Assembly: GCA_003512955.1 (NCBI GenBank)
Contig: DOTG01000012.1
Location: forward strand, 1 to 12,797
Reading direction: 5' to 3'
DNA from: Marinilabiliales bacterium
Lineage (GTDB): Bacteria > Bacteroidota > Bacteroidia > Bacteroidales > SZUA-534
Length of the DNA stretch: 12,797 nucleotides
Both the position numbers and the translations under genes were made by a program. Of this stretch, positions 6,486 through 12,797 are shown one piece after another. The notes beneath the pieces are model-generated. The model made no database searches and had not been told where the DNA came from. It saw only the letters and a list, made by a program, of their open reading frames with translations. Within the stretch, counting starts at the first letter, position 1, and every line of letters begins with the position of its first letter.

Positions 6486-7781
6486 ATGAGAACACTACTA
6501 AAAATAAAAAAACAAGCCATCGTAGCTTTGTTGCTTGTTTTTACGGTTGCGGTATCAACTACTGATGTTTTTGCAGCTAAAAAGAAAACCCAAACCATCG
6601 ATCCCACCTACAAAACATTCCAGGGAAAGGTATTGGACAAAGAAACCCAGCAGCCCTTGATTTTTGCGGCTATTTCCGTCGAAGGAAGTAACATTGCCAC
6701 GGTAACCAATACCGAAGGTCGGTTCAGCATCAAAATCCCAACCGAAAACTTGGGGAGTAACCTGAAAATCTCATTTATTGGGTATGAGAACTTCAGTATA
6801 CCCATCAAGGAATTAAAAGAGGGTAAAGAGAACCTGCTCCAATTGGTTATAATATCGGTAAAACTGACCGAAATCAACATCTTTCCCAACGATCCAAGGA
6901 TTTTGATTGATAAAGTAATTGAGAACAAAAACAAAAATTACTCTAGCGAACCCTTGTTGATGACGGCATTCTATCGTGAGACCATTAAAAAACGCTGGTC
7001 GTATATTGGTCTTTCTGAGGCTGTAGTGCAGATCTATAAACAAGGATACAGCAATTACAAACAGGACCAGATCAAGCTGTTTAAAGGAAGAAAAAGCACC
7101 AACGTGGAAAAGATGGATACCCTGCTGTTCAAGCTCCAGGGAGGCCCATACTCAACACTGATGCTCGATGTGATGAAAGATCCTTACATGATACTTTCTG
7201 ATGATATCCTTGATTCGTATGACTATTCCTACGTGAACATTACCCGCGTGGATGGCCGCTTAAACTACGTGATTGAATTCAAACAACGCCCGCATGTTAC
7301 AACACCCCTGTTCTACGGCCGGTTCTACATTGATGTGGACAATTTTGCCATCACCAGTCTGTCGTTCAATTTGAACACCGAAAATAAAGAAGAAGCCAGC
7401 AGCATGTTTATCAAACGCAAACCGATGGGTGTCACTGTGTATCCCACAGCTGCCAATTACCTGGTAAATTACTCCGAAAAAGATGGCAAATGGCATTACA
7501 GCTATTCCCGTGGGGAAGTGGTTTTTAAAGTAAACTGGAAGAAACGGTTGTTCAGCAATACCTTTTCAACCATGGTAGAGATGGCTGTCACCGACTGGAA
7601 ACCTGCCGACAGTGCACCATTCAAAGCATCGGACCGCTTAAAAATGAACGTGGTGATGTCAGAAACCGTAGATGGTTTTGCTGATGGCGATTTCTGGGGC
7701 GAATACAACACCATTGAGCCTGAACAGTCCATTGAATCGGCCATCAAAAAGATTAAGAAAAGTTTAGACAAAGCCAAATAG
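6486..7781 (+). CDS. Exported CarboxypepD_reg-like domain protein
   Basis: The protein has 431 residues. It starts with a signal peptide (two basic clusters, hydrophobic AIVALLLVFTVAVS, and a likely cut after DVFA near residue 30). A CarboxypepD_reg-like beta-sandwich follows (about 43-127; GKVLDKETQQPLIFAAISV, TVTNTEGRFSIKIP, ISFIGYE). Such domains are common at the N-terminus of Bacteroidota surface proteins. The rest (about 134-425) is a domain of unknown function with motifs FYRETIKK, RGEVVFKV and NTFSTMVEMAV. The STN protein at 9470 has the same arrangement and clearly related motifs (FYREAIKT, RGELELKV, NFSTLMEMVYT), so the two are paralogues flanking the sigma/anti-sigma pair. This copy has no STN domain. 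It probably acts in the periplasm or at the outer membrane and could be a target or a partner of the sigma system, which is inference. Confidence 0.85.
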   Translation: MRTLLKIKKQAIVALLLVFTVAVSTTDVFAAKKKTQTIDPTYKTFQGKVLDKETQQPLIFAAISVEGSNIATVTNTEGRFSIKIPTENLGSNLKISFIGYENFSIPIKELKEGKENLLQLVIISVKLTEINIFPNDPRILIDKVIENKNKNYSSEPLLMTAFYRETIKKRWSYIGLSEAVVQIYKQGYSNYKQDQIKLFKGRKSTNVEKMDTLLFKLQGGPYSTLMLDVMKDPYMILSDDILDSYDYSYVNITRVDGRLNYVIEFKQRPHVTTPLFYGRFYIDVDNFAITSLSFNLNTENKEEASSMFIKRKPMGVTVYPTAANYLVNYSEKDGKWHYSYSRGEVVFKVNWKKRLFSNTFSTMVEMAVTDWKPADSAPFKASDRLKMNVVMSETVDGFADGDFWGEYNTIEPEQSIESAIKKIKKSLDKAK

Positions 7782-7798
7782 GCTCCGCATTCTACAGA

Positions 7799-7847
7799 AA
7801 TTACCGTAACGCATTTTACGAACCCTTAAAACCACGTTACGGTAATT
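7799..7847. terminator. Long-stem hairpin between exported-protein gene and sigma gene
   Basis: AATTACCGTAACG (7799-7811) and its exact complement CGTTACGGTAATT (7835-7847) form a 13-bp stem with a 23-base loop, 17 bases after the upstream stop codon. There is no T-run after it, so it is not a classic intrinsic terminator. It could end or stabilise the upstream transcript, or serve as a palindromic protein-binding site near the sigma promoter. Confidence 0.5.
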
Positions 7848-7873
7848 CTCTGTTAAAATGATGCAGATTGTTA

Positions 7874-7904
7874 TTGTTTAGACTAACTTAAAAAACTACA
7901 TTTG
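7874..7904 (+). promoter_or_regulatory. Bacteroidota housekeeping-type promoter for sigma gene
   Basis: TTG at 7874-7876 and TACATTTG at 7897-7904 match the -33 (TTTG/TTG) and -7 (TAnnTTTG) elements with a 20-base spacer. Transcription would start near 7911, about 12 bases before the sigma start codon. The sigma/anti-sigma operon would then be read by the primary sigma factor rather than only by itself. Confidence 0.55.
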
Positions 7905-7922
7905 GGAAACTGAGAACTACCT

Positions 7923-8465
7923 ATGAGCGACTTTGAACAGATAAAACAGATAAAAGCTGGAAACATAAAGGTGTATGAAAGCCTTTTCCGTTCTCTTTAT
8001 CCCGGTCTTTGTGGTTATGGGCTGAAGATACTTCACAACCGTGAAGTGGCCGAGGAGATGGTCCAGGAGGTGTTTTACTTGTTGTGGAAAAACCGGGAAA
8101 CCCTTCAAATCAACAGTTCTTTGAATGCTTATTTATACAAAGCGGTTTACAACAAATGCCTGCATTACATTGAACACCAGCAGGTAGTTGATAAATATGC
8201 CGCCAACCAGATGACCATTGCCGCGGCCACCTATTCAACAAACGATGCCATGCAAACAGGTGAGCTCTATCTGGTTTATAAAAAAACTCTGCAGCAATTG
8301 CCATTGCGGTGCCGTAAAATATTCCAAATGAATCGGACTTATGGCTTTAAATATCAGGAAATTGCAGACAAACTTTCCCTGTCGGTTAAAACAGTGGAAG
8401 CCGATATGGGAAAAGCCTTGAAAGCCTTTCGTCAAAGTTTTGCAGAATTTCACATGACCGAGTAA
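7923..8465 (+). CDS. ECF RNA polymerase sigma factor (FecI-like)
   Basis: This is a sigma-70 family extracytoplasmic-function factor of 180 residues, the usual size. Region 2 spans about residues 20-85, with AEEMVQEVFYLLWKNRE as the core helix for -10 recognition and polymerase binding. Region 4 spans about 118-172, with the helix-turn-helix segment YQEIADKLSLSVKTVEADM for -35 recognition. There is no C-terminal extension. It directs polymerase to a small regulon, probably including surface-protein genes. The FecR gene starts 2 bases after its stop, so the pair is translationally linked; FecR is expected to hold it inactive, or to activate it, at the inner membrane. ATG 7923 is chosen because region 2 then has normal spacing and a promoter fits upstream. 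Confidence 0.93.
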   Translation: MSDFEQIKQIKAGNIKVYESLFRSLYPGLCGYGLKILHNREVAEEMVQEVFYLLWKNRETLQINSSLNAYLYKAVYNKCLHYIEHQQVVDKYAANQMTIAAATYSTNDAMQTGELYLVYKKTLQQLPLRCRKIFQMNRTYGFKYQEIADKLSLSVKTVEADMGKALKAFRQSFAEFHMTE

Positions 8466-8467
8466 CT

Positions 8468-9451
8468 ATGAAAACGAACTCTAAACACCAGAACTATTCC
8501 GACTATGCCAAATGGCTGGCAGACGGGAATCATCATGAAGCTCAGTCGATGGAACTTAAAAACTTATCGAGGGAGCAATTCAAAGAATTTGAAACGTGTA
8601 CCAAAACTTGGGAAATAATAAATCATATGCAAGAGATACAATCCTTCGATACCGATAAAGCATGGAACAACCTGCACCAACGCCTATCGGACGAAAACCT
8701 TATTAAGGCGCCAATTCAAACCAAACTACCGATGCGTACAATCTGGAGCGTGGCGGCGTCCATCGTTGTTTTAATCGGAATTACTTCTGTTTGGTATTTC
8801 AATAAACCGACTTCGTCGGTCACAACCATTGCCAACCATACCGAGGTTCCCCAACGGATAGAACTGCCCGATGGAAGTGTCGTGTTTTTAAATGTTGAGA
8901 CCCAGTTAACATATAACCCGATGTTTAACCAAAAACAACGGGAGGTTACCCTTTTGGGAGAAGCTTTTTTTGAAGTTACTCCTAACGCGCAAAAACCTTT
9001 TGTGGTGGCAGGAACCGCTTCGAGCGTGAAAGTATTAGGAACTTCGTTTAACGTAACCACCCGCCAGCAATTCATGGAAGTGGTAGTGGCCACCGGAAAA
9101 GTGGAAGTGTATGAAAACACCACCCAACAAAATAAAGTGATACTATTACCCGGCGATAAAGGAACTTACCGTGAAGGGAACCTGGATAAAACTTCGAATG
9201 AACATCACAATTTTAAAAGCTGGGTCGATCACAAACTGGTTTTTAAAGCCGTGACATTGGATGAGGCTATCCGAGACATCAATCATGCGTATCATAGTCA
9301 AATTGAAATTGGCGATAGCTCGTTAAATAATTTATTGATAACCACAACCTTCGACGATATTTCGTTGGACGAAATTGTGGCATCCATTGCGTTGGCATTG
9401 GAAATCGACATTGATAAAAAAGGGGAAAGCTATCGTTTGGTACATCGGTAA
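8468..9451 (+). CDS. FecR-family anti-sigma factor
   Basis: This inner-membrane regulator has 327 residues. The first 90 or so are cytoplasmic and should contact the sigma factor; one hydrophobic helix follows (about 91-111, TIWSVAASIVVLIGITSVWY). The periplasmic FecR domain (about 120-220) shows ELPDGSVVFLN, REVTLLGEAFFEVT and SVKVLGTSFNV, which are diagnostic of the family. The last 70 residues (about 255-325, LVFKAVTLDEAIRDIN and following) match the DUF4974 domain common in Bacteroidota FecR proteins, which resembles STN. It follows the sigma gene after 2 bases and is followed by the STN protein after 18 bases. It passes a signal from the periplasm to the sigma factor, probably received from that STN protein. 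Confidence 0.93.
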   Translation: MKTNSKHQNYSDYAKWLADGNHHEAQSMELKNLSREQFKEFETCTKTWEIINHMQEIQSFDTDKAWNNLHQRLSDENLIKAPIQTKLPMRTIWSVAASIVVLIGITSVWYFNKPTSSVTTIANHTEVPQRIELPDGSVVFLNVETQLTYNPMFNQKQREVTLLGEAFFEVTPNAQKPFVVAGTASSVKVLGTSFNVTTRQQFMEVVVATGKVEVYENTTQQNKVILLPGDKGTYREGNLDKTSNEHHNFKSWVDHKLVFKAVTLDEAIRDINHAYHSQIEIGDSSLNNLLITTTFDDISLDEIVASIALALEIDIDKKGESYRLVHR

Positions 9452-9469
9452 TTTTAAAAACCTATTTCA

Positions 9470-11014
9470 TTGCGCAACATCATAAGGTACAAATTCTTGG
9501 CTTTAGGGCTTTTCGTAGGTTTGAATGTGTTGCAGGCACAGACAAAACCTGGCAGCCCCGATTTTTTGCAAATGTCGGTAACCCTTGATGTGGAAAAATT
9601 GGCGCTTGATAAGATTTTTGATTTACTTTCGAAGCAATGCCAGTGCTATTTTACCTACAATGCCCGGCAGATTAATGGAAACGACCTGGTAACCTTTCAG
9701 TGTACTCAATGGTCATTGAAACGGGTTCTTGATACCTTGCTGCACAACCCGGCATTTTCATACGAAGTTATTAAAAATCAAGTGGTGATTCACCCCATTT
9801 CCATTGAAACCAATACCCTGAAAGCCGATATTGACAATTTTATGGTAATAAAGGGGCTACTGAAAAACCGGATAACCCACGAAGCTTTACCTTTTGCTTC
9901 AATCTCTGTTAAAAGCACTTATCTGGGCACAATGACCAATGAAGGCGGTGCTTTCCAGCTTAAAATCCCTAGCCGGTTAATCACCGACACCCTCATATTT
10001 TCCTACCTTGGTTACTACAACTTGGAATGTCTCATCAGCCAATTTCCGGAGGACGGCATTATTTGGTTGACAGAGGGGACCATCTCGATACAGGAAGTAA
10101 TAGTCCGTTCCAAAGATCCATTGTACATCATTAAAAAAGCCCGCGAGATGGTAAATGAGAACTATCAAACCCAACCTTACAATTATCAGGCTTTTTATCG
10201 CGAGGCCATTAAAACCGACCGGAAATATTCCATTTATTCCGAAGCTCTGATGTCGGGATACAAACCACAGCTCAAAAATGCTTCTTTAGAGGATAAAGTC
10301 CAATTGGTAAAAGCCCGCAAGTTTACCAATATTCAGCAAAACGATACCCTAATGGTAAAGCTGCGGGGCGGAGTTGATGCCTGTTTTCAACTCGATATTA
10401 TCCGTGTGATGCCCGAATTCCTTTTGAAAAGCGGAGGACAGCTTTACCAATTTCACTTGAACGATATTACACTTTGGCAAAATGAATTGGTGTATGTGAT
10501 TGGTTTTAAGCAACAAAACTATATTCCAGAACCTCTGATCGAAGGCTTGGTGTACATAAGTGCCCAGAACTATGCGATTTTAGGTGCCGATTTCAGTTTT
10601 GCCCCTGAAAAGCTCCAGCATTCCGACAAATTATTTGTCATCCGTAAAAGTGTTCAAACCAGGGTAAAACCCTTACAAACCCATTACACGGTAAAATACA
10701 CACTCATCAGTGGAAAATATTATATTCAATATGTGAGAGGAGAACTGGAACTGAAAGTCCGCAAGCGTAAACACCTTTTTAACCGCAATTTTTCCACCTT
10801 AATGGAGATGGTTTACACCAGTATCGACACACTGAATGCTGAACGCCCTAGCCGCAAAGAGACTTTTCAGACCCATACCATCTTTTCAGATTCGGAACAT
10901 ATTTACGACCATGGATATTGGAACCAGCAAAACATTATTGAACCCGAAGAGAATATTCTGGATGCTTTTCGTAAATCAGGCTTTCAGTTACAGAATGAAG
11001 GTATTACCAATTGA
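9470..11014 (+). CDS. Exported STN + CarboxypepD_reg-like domain protein
   Basis: The protein has 514 residues and starts at TTG 9470. No ATG or GTG fits better: the next in-frame Met is residue 35, beyond the signal peptide (YKFLALGLFVGLNVLQAQ, cut near residue 23). An STN domain (about 35-108) is followed by a CarboxypepD_reg-like domain (about 126-212) and a 300-residue domain shared with the exported protein at 6486. In Fec-type systems the STN domain lies at the N-terminus of a TonB-dependent transporter and touches FecR. Here the same place in the operon is taken by a protein too short, and with no TonB plug or 22-strand barrel, to be such a transporter. It is the third gene of the sigma-FecR operon (18-base gap). 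It most likely gives or modulates the signal to FecR from the periplasm or outer-membrane face. Ligand and enzymatic activity are unknown. Confidence 0.87.
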   Translation: MRNIIRYKFLALGLFVGLNVLQAQTKPGSPDFLQMSVTLDVEKLALDKIFDLLSKQCQCYFTYNARQINGNDLVTFQCTQWSLKRVLDTLLHNPAFSYEVIKNQVVIHPISIETNTLKADIDNFMVIKGLLKNRITHEALPFASISVKSTYLGTMTNEGGAFQLKIPSRLITDTLIFSYLGYYNLECLISQFPEDGIIWLTEGTISIQEVIVRSKDPLYIIKKAREMVNENYQTQPYNYQAFYREAIKTDRKYSIYSEALMSGYKPQLKNASLEDKVQLVKARKFTNIQQNDTLMVKLRGGVDACFQLDIIRVMPEFLLKSGGQLYQFHLNDITLWQNELVYVIGFKQQNYIPEPLIEGLVYISAQNYAILGADFSFAPEKLQHSDKLFVIRKSVQTRVKPLQTHYTVKYTLISGKYYIQYVRGELELKVRKRKHLFNRNFSTLMEMVYTSIDTLNAERPSRKETFQTHTIFSDSEHIYDHGYWNQQNIIEPEENILDAFRKSGFQLQNEGITN

Positions 11015-11225
11015 TTGTTCATGTAACCCCTTGAATCCGCTGGTGAGGCTGTATGTTTGTATTTCTTTCTACAGGTTTAAGGCAATTGCTATTTTATCAA
11101 AACTCAATTCGTGGATTTAGTATTTTTCAGATCACAGAATTTTTTAAACATTTTTTTGATTTCACCGGAACATTTATACCAACCCCTTTGTTATATAGCA
11201 GCAATTAATAAGTAAGAGGTATTAA
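11015..11225. other. Intergenic stretch, nothing recognised
   Basis: This is A+T-rich sequence between the STN gene and the candidate small RNA. I see no hairpin with a T-run that would end the upstream operon, and no credible reading frame. Confidence 0.4.
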
Positions 11226-11257
11226 TTGTTGTGTAAGTTTACTATAGGTTAATTTTG
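11226..11257 (+). promoter_or_regulatory. Promoter of candidate small RNA
   Basis: TAATTTTG (11250-11257) matches TAnnTTTG exactly. TTG triplets at 11226-11228 and 11229-11231 lie 21 and 18 bases upstream and can serve as the -33 element. The predicted start is near 11263, directly at the base of a terminator-like hairpin rather than before a gene. Confidence 0.5.
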
Positions 11258-11262
11258 TGGGG

Positions 11263-11336
11263 AGAAAGGCACCGTTGCAAATAGATTGAGTTAGTGTTGA
11301 TTGAGAAGCAAACGATGCCTTTCTTTTATTTTTTAC
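11263..11336 (+). ncRNA. Candidate small RNA, about 65-75 nt, ending in an intrinsic terminator
   Basis: GAAAGGCACCGTTGC (11264-11278) pairs with GCAAACGATGCCTTTC (11308-11323), with two imperfections, around a loop of about 29 bases. A T-rich tract (TTTTATTTTTT, 11324-11334) follows at once. With the promoter just upstream, the whole transcript would be a single stem with an exposed loop and a U-tail, the layout of a compact trans-acting RNA. It could also be a leader attenuator for tatA, whose start is 140 bases downstream. No known RNA family is recognised. Confidence 0.45.
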
Positions 11337-11448
11337 GCCAGCCTGTTTATTTCTCCGATACTGTTACATTCATTTCTCAAATTCCATCTTTTCTTCGGGC
11401 ACACTCAAAAGTTTATCTCAAAACATAACATTTTGGATGAATTGTTTT

Positions 11449-11456
11449 TAATTTTG
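11449..11456 (+). promoter_or_regulatory. Possible -7 box for tatA
   Basis: TAATTTTG matches the TAnnTTTG consensus. It would start transcription near 11463, 14 bases before the tatA start codon. No TTG is at the ideal distance upstream, so the call rests on one element. Confidence 0.35.
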
Positions 11457-11476
11457 GTAGCGTTAAAAAAAATGTT

Positions 11477-11668
11477 ATGGAAGCAACAGTTTTTATGGGG
11501 ATTATTGGAGGGCAGGAGATTTTATTAATTGCCCTGGTGGTTATTTTGCTATTTGGAGGACGGAAAATACCTGAATTGATGCGTGGTTTGGGTAAAGGAA
11601 TTTCGGAATTTAAAAAAGCTTCGAAAGGTGAATATGACGACGAAAAGGAGAAGGATAAAAAAGAGTAG
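11477..11668 (+). CDS. tatA: Sec-independent protein translocase subunit TatA/E
   Basis: This small membrane protein (63 residues) is the pore-forming subunit of the twin-arginine translocation system, which exports folded proteins across the inner membrane. It shows the standard TatA layout: a short N-terminal part, one hydrophobic helix (about residues 12-26, QEILLIALVVILLF), the FGGRKIPELMRGLGKGISEFKKA hinge and amphipathic helix split by GGRK-IPEL (about 27-49), and a charged Lys/Glu/Asp tail. The FG pair at the hinge is the conserved family mark. TatC is not in the window. The next gene starts 3 bases after its stop, so the three genes from here to 12407 are probably one transcript. TatA and TatE cannot be told apart from the sequence alone. 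Confidence 0.93.
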   Translation: MEATVFMGIIGGQEILLIALVVILLFGGRKIPELMRGLGKGISEFKKASKGEYDDEKEKDKKE

Positions 11669-11671
11669 TTT

Positions 11672-12199
11672 ATGGAATTGACCAAAGCGATATTAGAACG
11701 GTATTCTTGTCGGAGTTTTAGCCCTCAGAAAGTTGCTGTTGAAAAACTCCAGCAATTGGCAACTCTGGCTGGTGGTTCGCCTTCGGCAGCCAACAAACAG
11801 GCTTATCGGGTATCAATAATTACCGAAAAGGATGAACTTGAAAAGTGTTACCTAATCTATGCGCGCGAATGGCTGAAAACGGCTCCGGCCATCATGCTTA
11901 TTTGTGCCAGCCTTTCTGAAGGTTGGATCCGTGCCGATGGAAAAAACCATGCTGAAATTGATACCTCCATTTATATTGATCACCTGACATTGCTGGCCAC
12001 TGATGCAGGTTTGGCCACTTGCTGGATATGTAATTTTAACATGGAATTGTGTAGGAAATTGTTCCGGCTTCCCTCATCGTTGGAGCCGACGGCCTTACTT
12101 CCCATTGGCTTTCCGAAAGATGCAGCTATTCCATCAAAGAAACGGAAGGATGTGAATGAATGGTTATTTGCAAATCAGATACCCCATGATAAACTTTAA
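11672..12199 (+). CDS. Nitroreductase family flavoprotein
   Basis: This 175-residue FMN-dependent oxidoreductase of the nitroreductase superfamily uses NAD(P)H and usually acts as a homodimer in the cytoplasm. Family features are the N-terminal RYSCRSFSP (residues 10-18), whose Arg and Ser contact FMN phosphate; SPSAANKQ (about 36-43), the second FMN contact; the DAGLATCWIC segment (about 111-120); and the late LLPIGFP (about 140-148). The natural substrate cannot be told from sequence, as the family includes nitro-compound, enone, flavin and quinone reductases. It is on the short side of the family, with no insertions. It starts 3 bases after tatA and overlaps the S4 gene by 14 bases. Confidence 0.9.
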   Translation: MELTKAILERYSCRSFSPQKVAVEKLQQLATLAGGSPSAANKQAYRVSIITEKDELEKCYLIYAREWLKTAPAIMLICASLSEGWIRADGKNHAEIDTSIYIDHLTLLATDAGLATCWICNFNMELCRKLFRLPSSLEPTALLPIGFPKDAAIPSKKRKDVNEWLFANQIPHDKL

Positions 12200-12407
12200 G
12201 TTAAAACCTGCAACAGAAGGTGAGCCCTATATTGAATTAAACAAGCTGCTGAAGGCCACACAAATGGCAGAAAATGGTGCCTGGGCCAATCAATTGATTT
12301 CCGGAGGAAACGTAAAAGTGAATGGTACCGTTGATACCCGAAAACGGGCAAAAATATACAAAGGATTTGTGGTTGAGGTGAATAAAAACCAGATTCAAGT
12401 TGAATAG
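12186..12407 (+). CDS. S4-domain RNA-binding protein, YbcJ-like
   Basis: This protein of 73 residues is made almost wholly of one S4 RNA-binding domain: ELNKLLKATQMAENGAWANQLISGGNVKVNGTVDTRKRAKIYKGFVVEV has the helix-turn-helix-strand order and the VNG turn of the fold. Single-domain proteins of this kind (E. coli YbcJ type) bind structured RNA and are linked to ribosome or tRNA biology. ATG 12186 is chosen over an in-frame ATG at 12156 because the domain starts just after it and the earlier codons are simply the nitroreductase C-terminus in another frame. The remaining 14-base overlap with the nitroreductase suggests coupled translation. A bidirectional terminator follows 18 bases after the stop. 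Confidence 0.85.
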   Translation: MINFKLKPATEGEPYIELNKLLKATQMAENGAWANQLISGGNVKVNGTVDTRKRAKIYKGFVVEVNKNQIQVE

Positions 12408-12425
12408 ATAGAATCGGCAATAAAT

Positions 12426-12452
12426 AAAAAAAGAGCCCTAAAGCTCTTTTTT
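12426..12452. terminator. Bidirectional intrinsic terminator
   Basis: An A-tract and AAGAGC (12426-12436) pair with GCTCTT and a T-tract (12443-12452) around CCTAAA. On the plus strand it ends the tatA-nitroreductase-S4 transcript; on the minus strand it lies directly after the second tRNA-Asp and ends that transcript with a T-run. Confidence 0.85.
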
Positions 12453-12453
12453 G

Positions 12454-12527
12454 CGGTGCGGACGGGACTCGAACCCGCGACCCCCGGCGTGACAGGCCGA
12501 TATTCTAACCAACTGAACTACCGCACC
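12454..12527 (-). tRNA. tRNA-Asp (anticodon GTC)
   Basis: Read on the minus strand, the 74 bases give acceptor GGTGCGG pairing with CCGCACC, a D-arm with GTTCAGTTGGTTAGA, anticodon loop CTGTCAC (anticodon GTC), a T-arm with GGTTCGAGTCC, and discriminator G. The base order closely follows the E. coli tRNA-Asp. The next bases are CA, not CCA, so the CCA end must be added by enzyme. It is the downstream member of a tandem pair. Confidence 0.97.
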
Positions 12528-12559
12528 AAAATAATGAACGAAAGCAATTTGAAAAAGAG

Positions 12560-12633
12560 CGGTGCGGACGGGACTCGAACCCGCGACCCCCGGCGTGACA
12601 GGCCGATATTCTAACCAACTGAACTACCGCACC
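12560..12633 (-). tRNA. tRNA-Asp (anticodon GTC), second identical copy
   Basis: This copy is identical over all 74 bases to the copy at 12454-12527 and separated from it by 32 bases. It is the promoter-proximal gene of the pair. No CCA is encoded after the discriminator G (CTC follows). Identity of the copies points to recent duplication or continued gene conversion. Confidence 0.97.
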
Positions 12634-12683
12634 AAACTTAGAACTTATGGTTTTTTAACCCACTGTTTTTCAAAATTGCGATG

Positions 12684-12713
12684 CAAAAATAGCTGAATTT
12701 TCAATACTTCCAA
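12684..12713 (-). promoter_or_regulatory. Promoter of the tRNA-Asp pair
   Basis: On the minus strand TATTTTTG (12691 down to 12684) matches TAnnTTTG and TTG (12713 down to 12711) lies 19 bases upstream as the -33 element. The start would be near 12677, leaving a leader of about 44 bases before the first tRNA. The rest of the right edge to 12797 shows no gene. Confidence 0.6.
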
Positions 12714-12797
12714 GCAGGATCATGCTTTTTTTGAAAAATAAATTCCCATTCTCTTTTATACCATACATGAAGTAAAATAATTAGTCGCTCCTTACGA

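Noticed and set aside
8716..9123. Minus-strand open frame of 135 codons
   Set aside because: It is antisense to the FecR periplasmic domain and has no start context or recognisable features.
10836..11120. Plus-strand open frame overlapping the end of the STN gene
   Set aside because: Most of it is another frame of the STN-protein gene and the remainder is intergenic; no family features.
11301..11528. Plus-strand open frame upstream of and overlapping tatA
   Set aside because: Its start falls inside the terminator-like hairpin and it overlaps the start of tatA in another frame; composition is that of non-coding A+T-rich DNA.
12156..12185. Upstream in-frame ATG for the S4-domain gene
   Set aside because: The extra ten residues are encoded by the nitroreductase C-terminus and add nothing to the S4 fold; ATG 12186 is the better start.

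Overview
The window reads as a chromosomal segment from a member of the Bacteroidota. The signs are a FecI/FecR-type sigma/anti-sigma pair with STN and carboxypeptidase-regulatory-like exported proteins, -7 boxes of the TAnnTTTG type in front of several transcription units, few Shine-Dalgarno sequences, and tRNA genes without an encoded CCA. The species cannot be named from the sequence alone.

The left part (1 to about 6480) is visibly more A+T-rich and is an accessory region. A TIR-like protein (start outside the window) and a three-helix membrane protein form a pair that ends inside a large imperfect hairpin repeat with attC-like architecture (1941-2070). An IS110-family element with a long structured leader sits against that repeat; one of its four predicted catalytic acidic residues is changed to Gly. 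Next comes a Fic protein behind a cluster of short direct repeats. A second repeat of the same kind appears to be split by an ORF-less group II intron (about 5080-5683). The intron is followed by a decayed isoprenylcysteine methyltransferase-like gene that lacks its N-terminus and carries a one-base frameshift.

The middle (6480-11014) is a surface-signalling locus. An exported CarboxypepD_reg-like protein is followed by a 13-bp stem hairpin, then by a tight run of ECF sigma factor, FecR anti-sigma factor and an exported STN + CarboxypepD_reg protein. The two exported proteins are paralogues over most of their length and only the last carries STN. By analogy with FecA-FecR-FecI, the STN protein may give the periplasmic signal to FecR, but no TonB-dependent barrel is present.

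The right part (11015-12797) holds a possible small RNA gene (promoter at 11226-11257, transcript about 11263-11336), a tatA - nitroreductase - S4-domain gene cluster, a bidirectional terminator, and two identical tRNA-Asp(GTC) genes on the minus strand with a recognisable promoter.

The most unusual pattern is the accessory region: repeat-bounded gene blocks whose repeats seem to be the preferred landing site of two unrelated mobile elements (IS110 and a group II intron).
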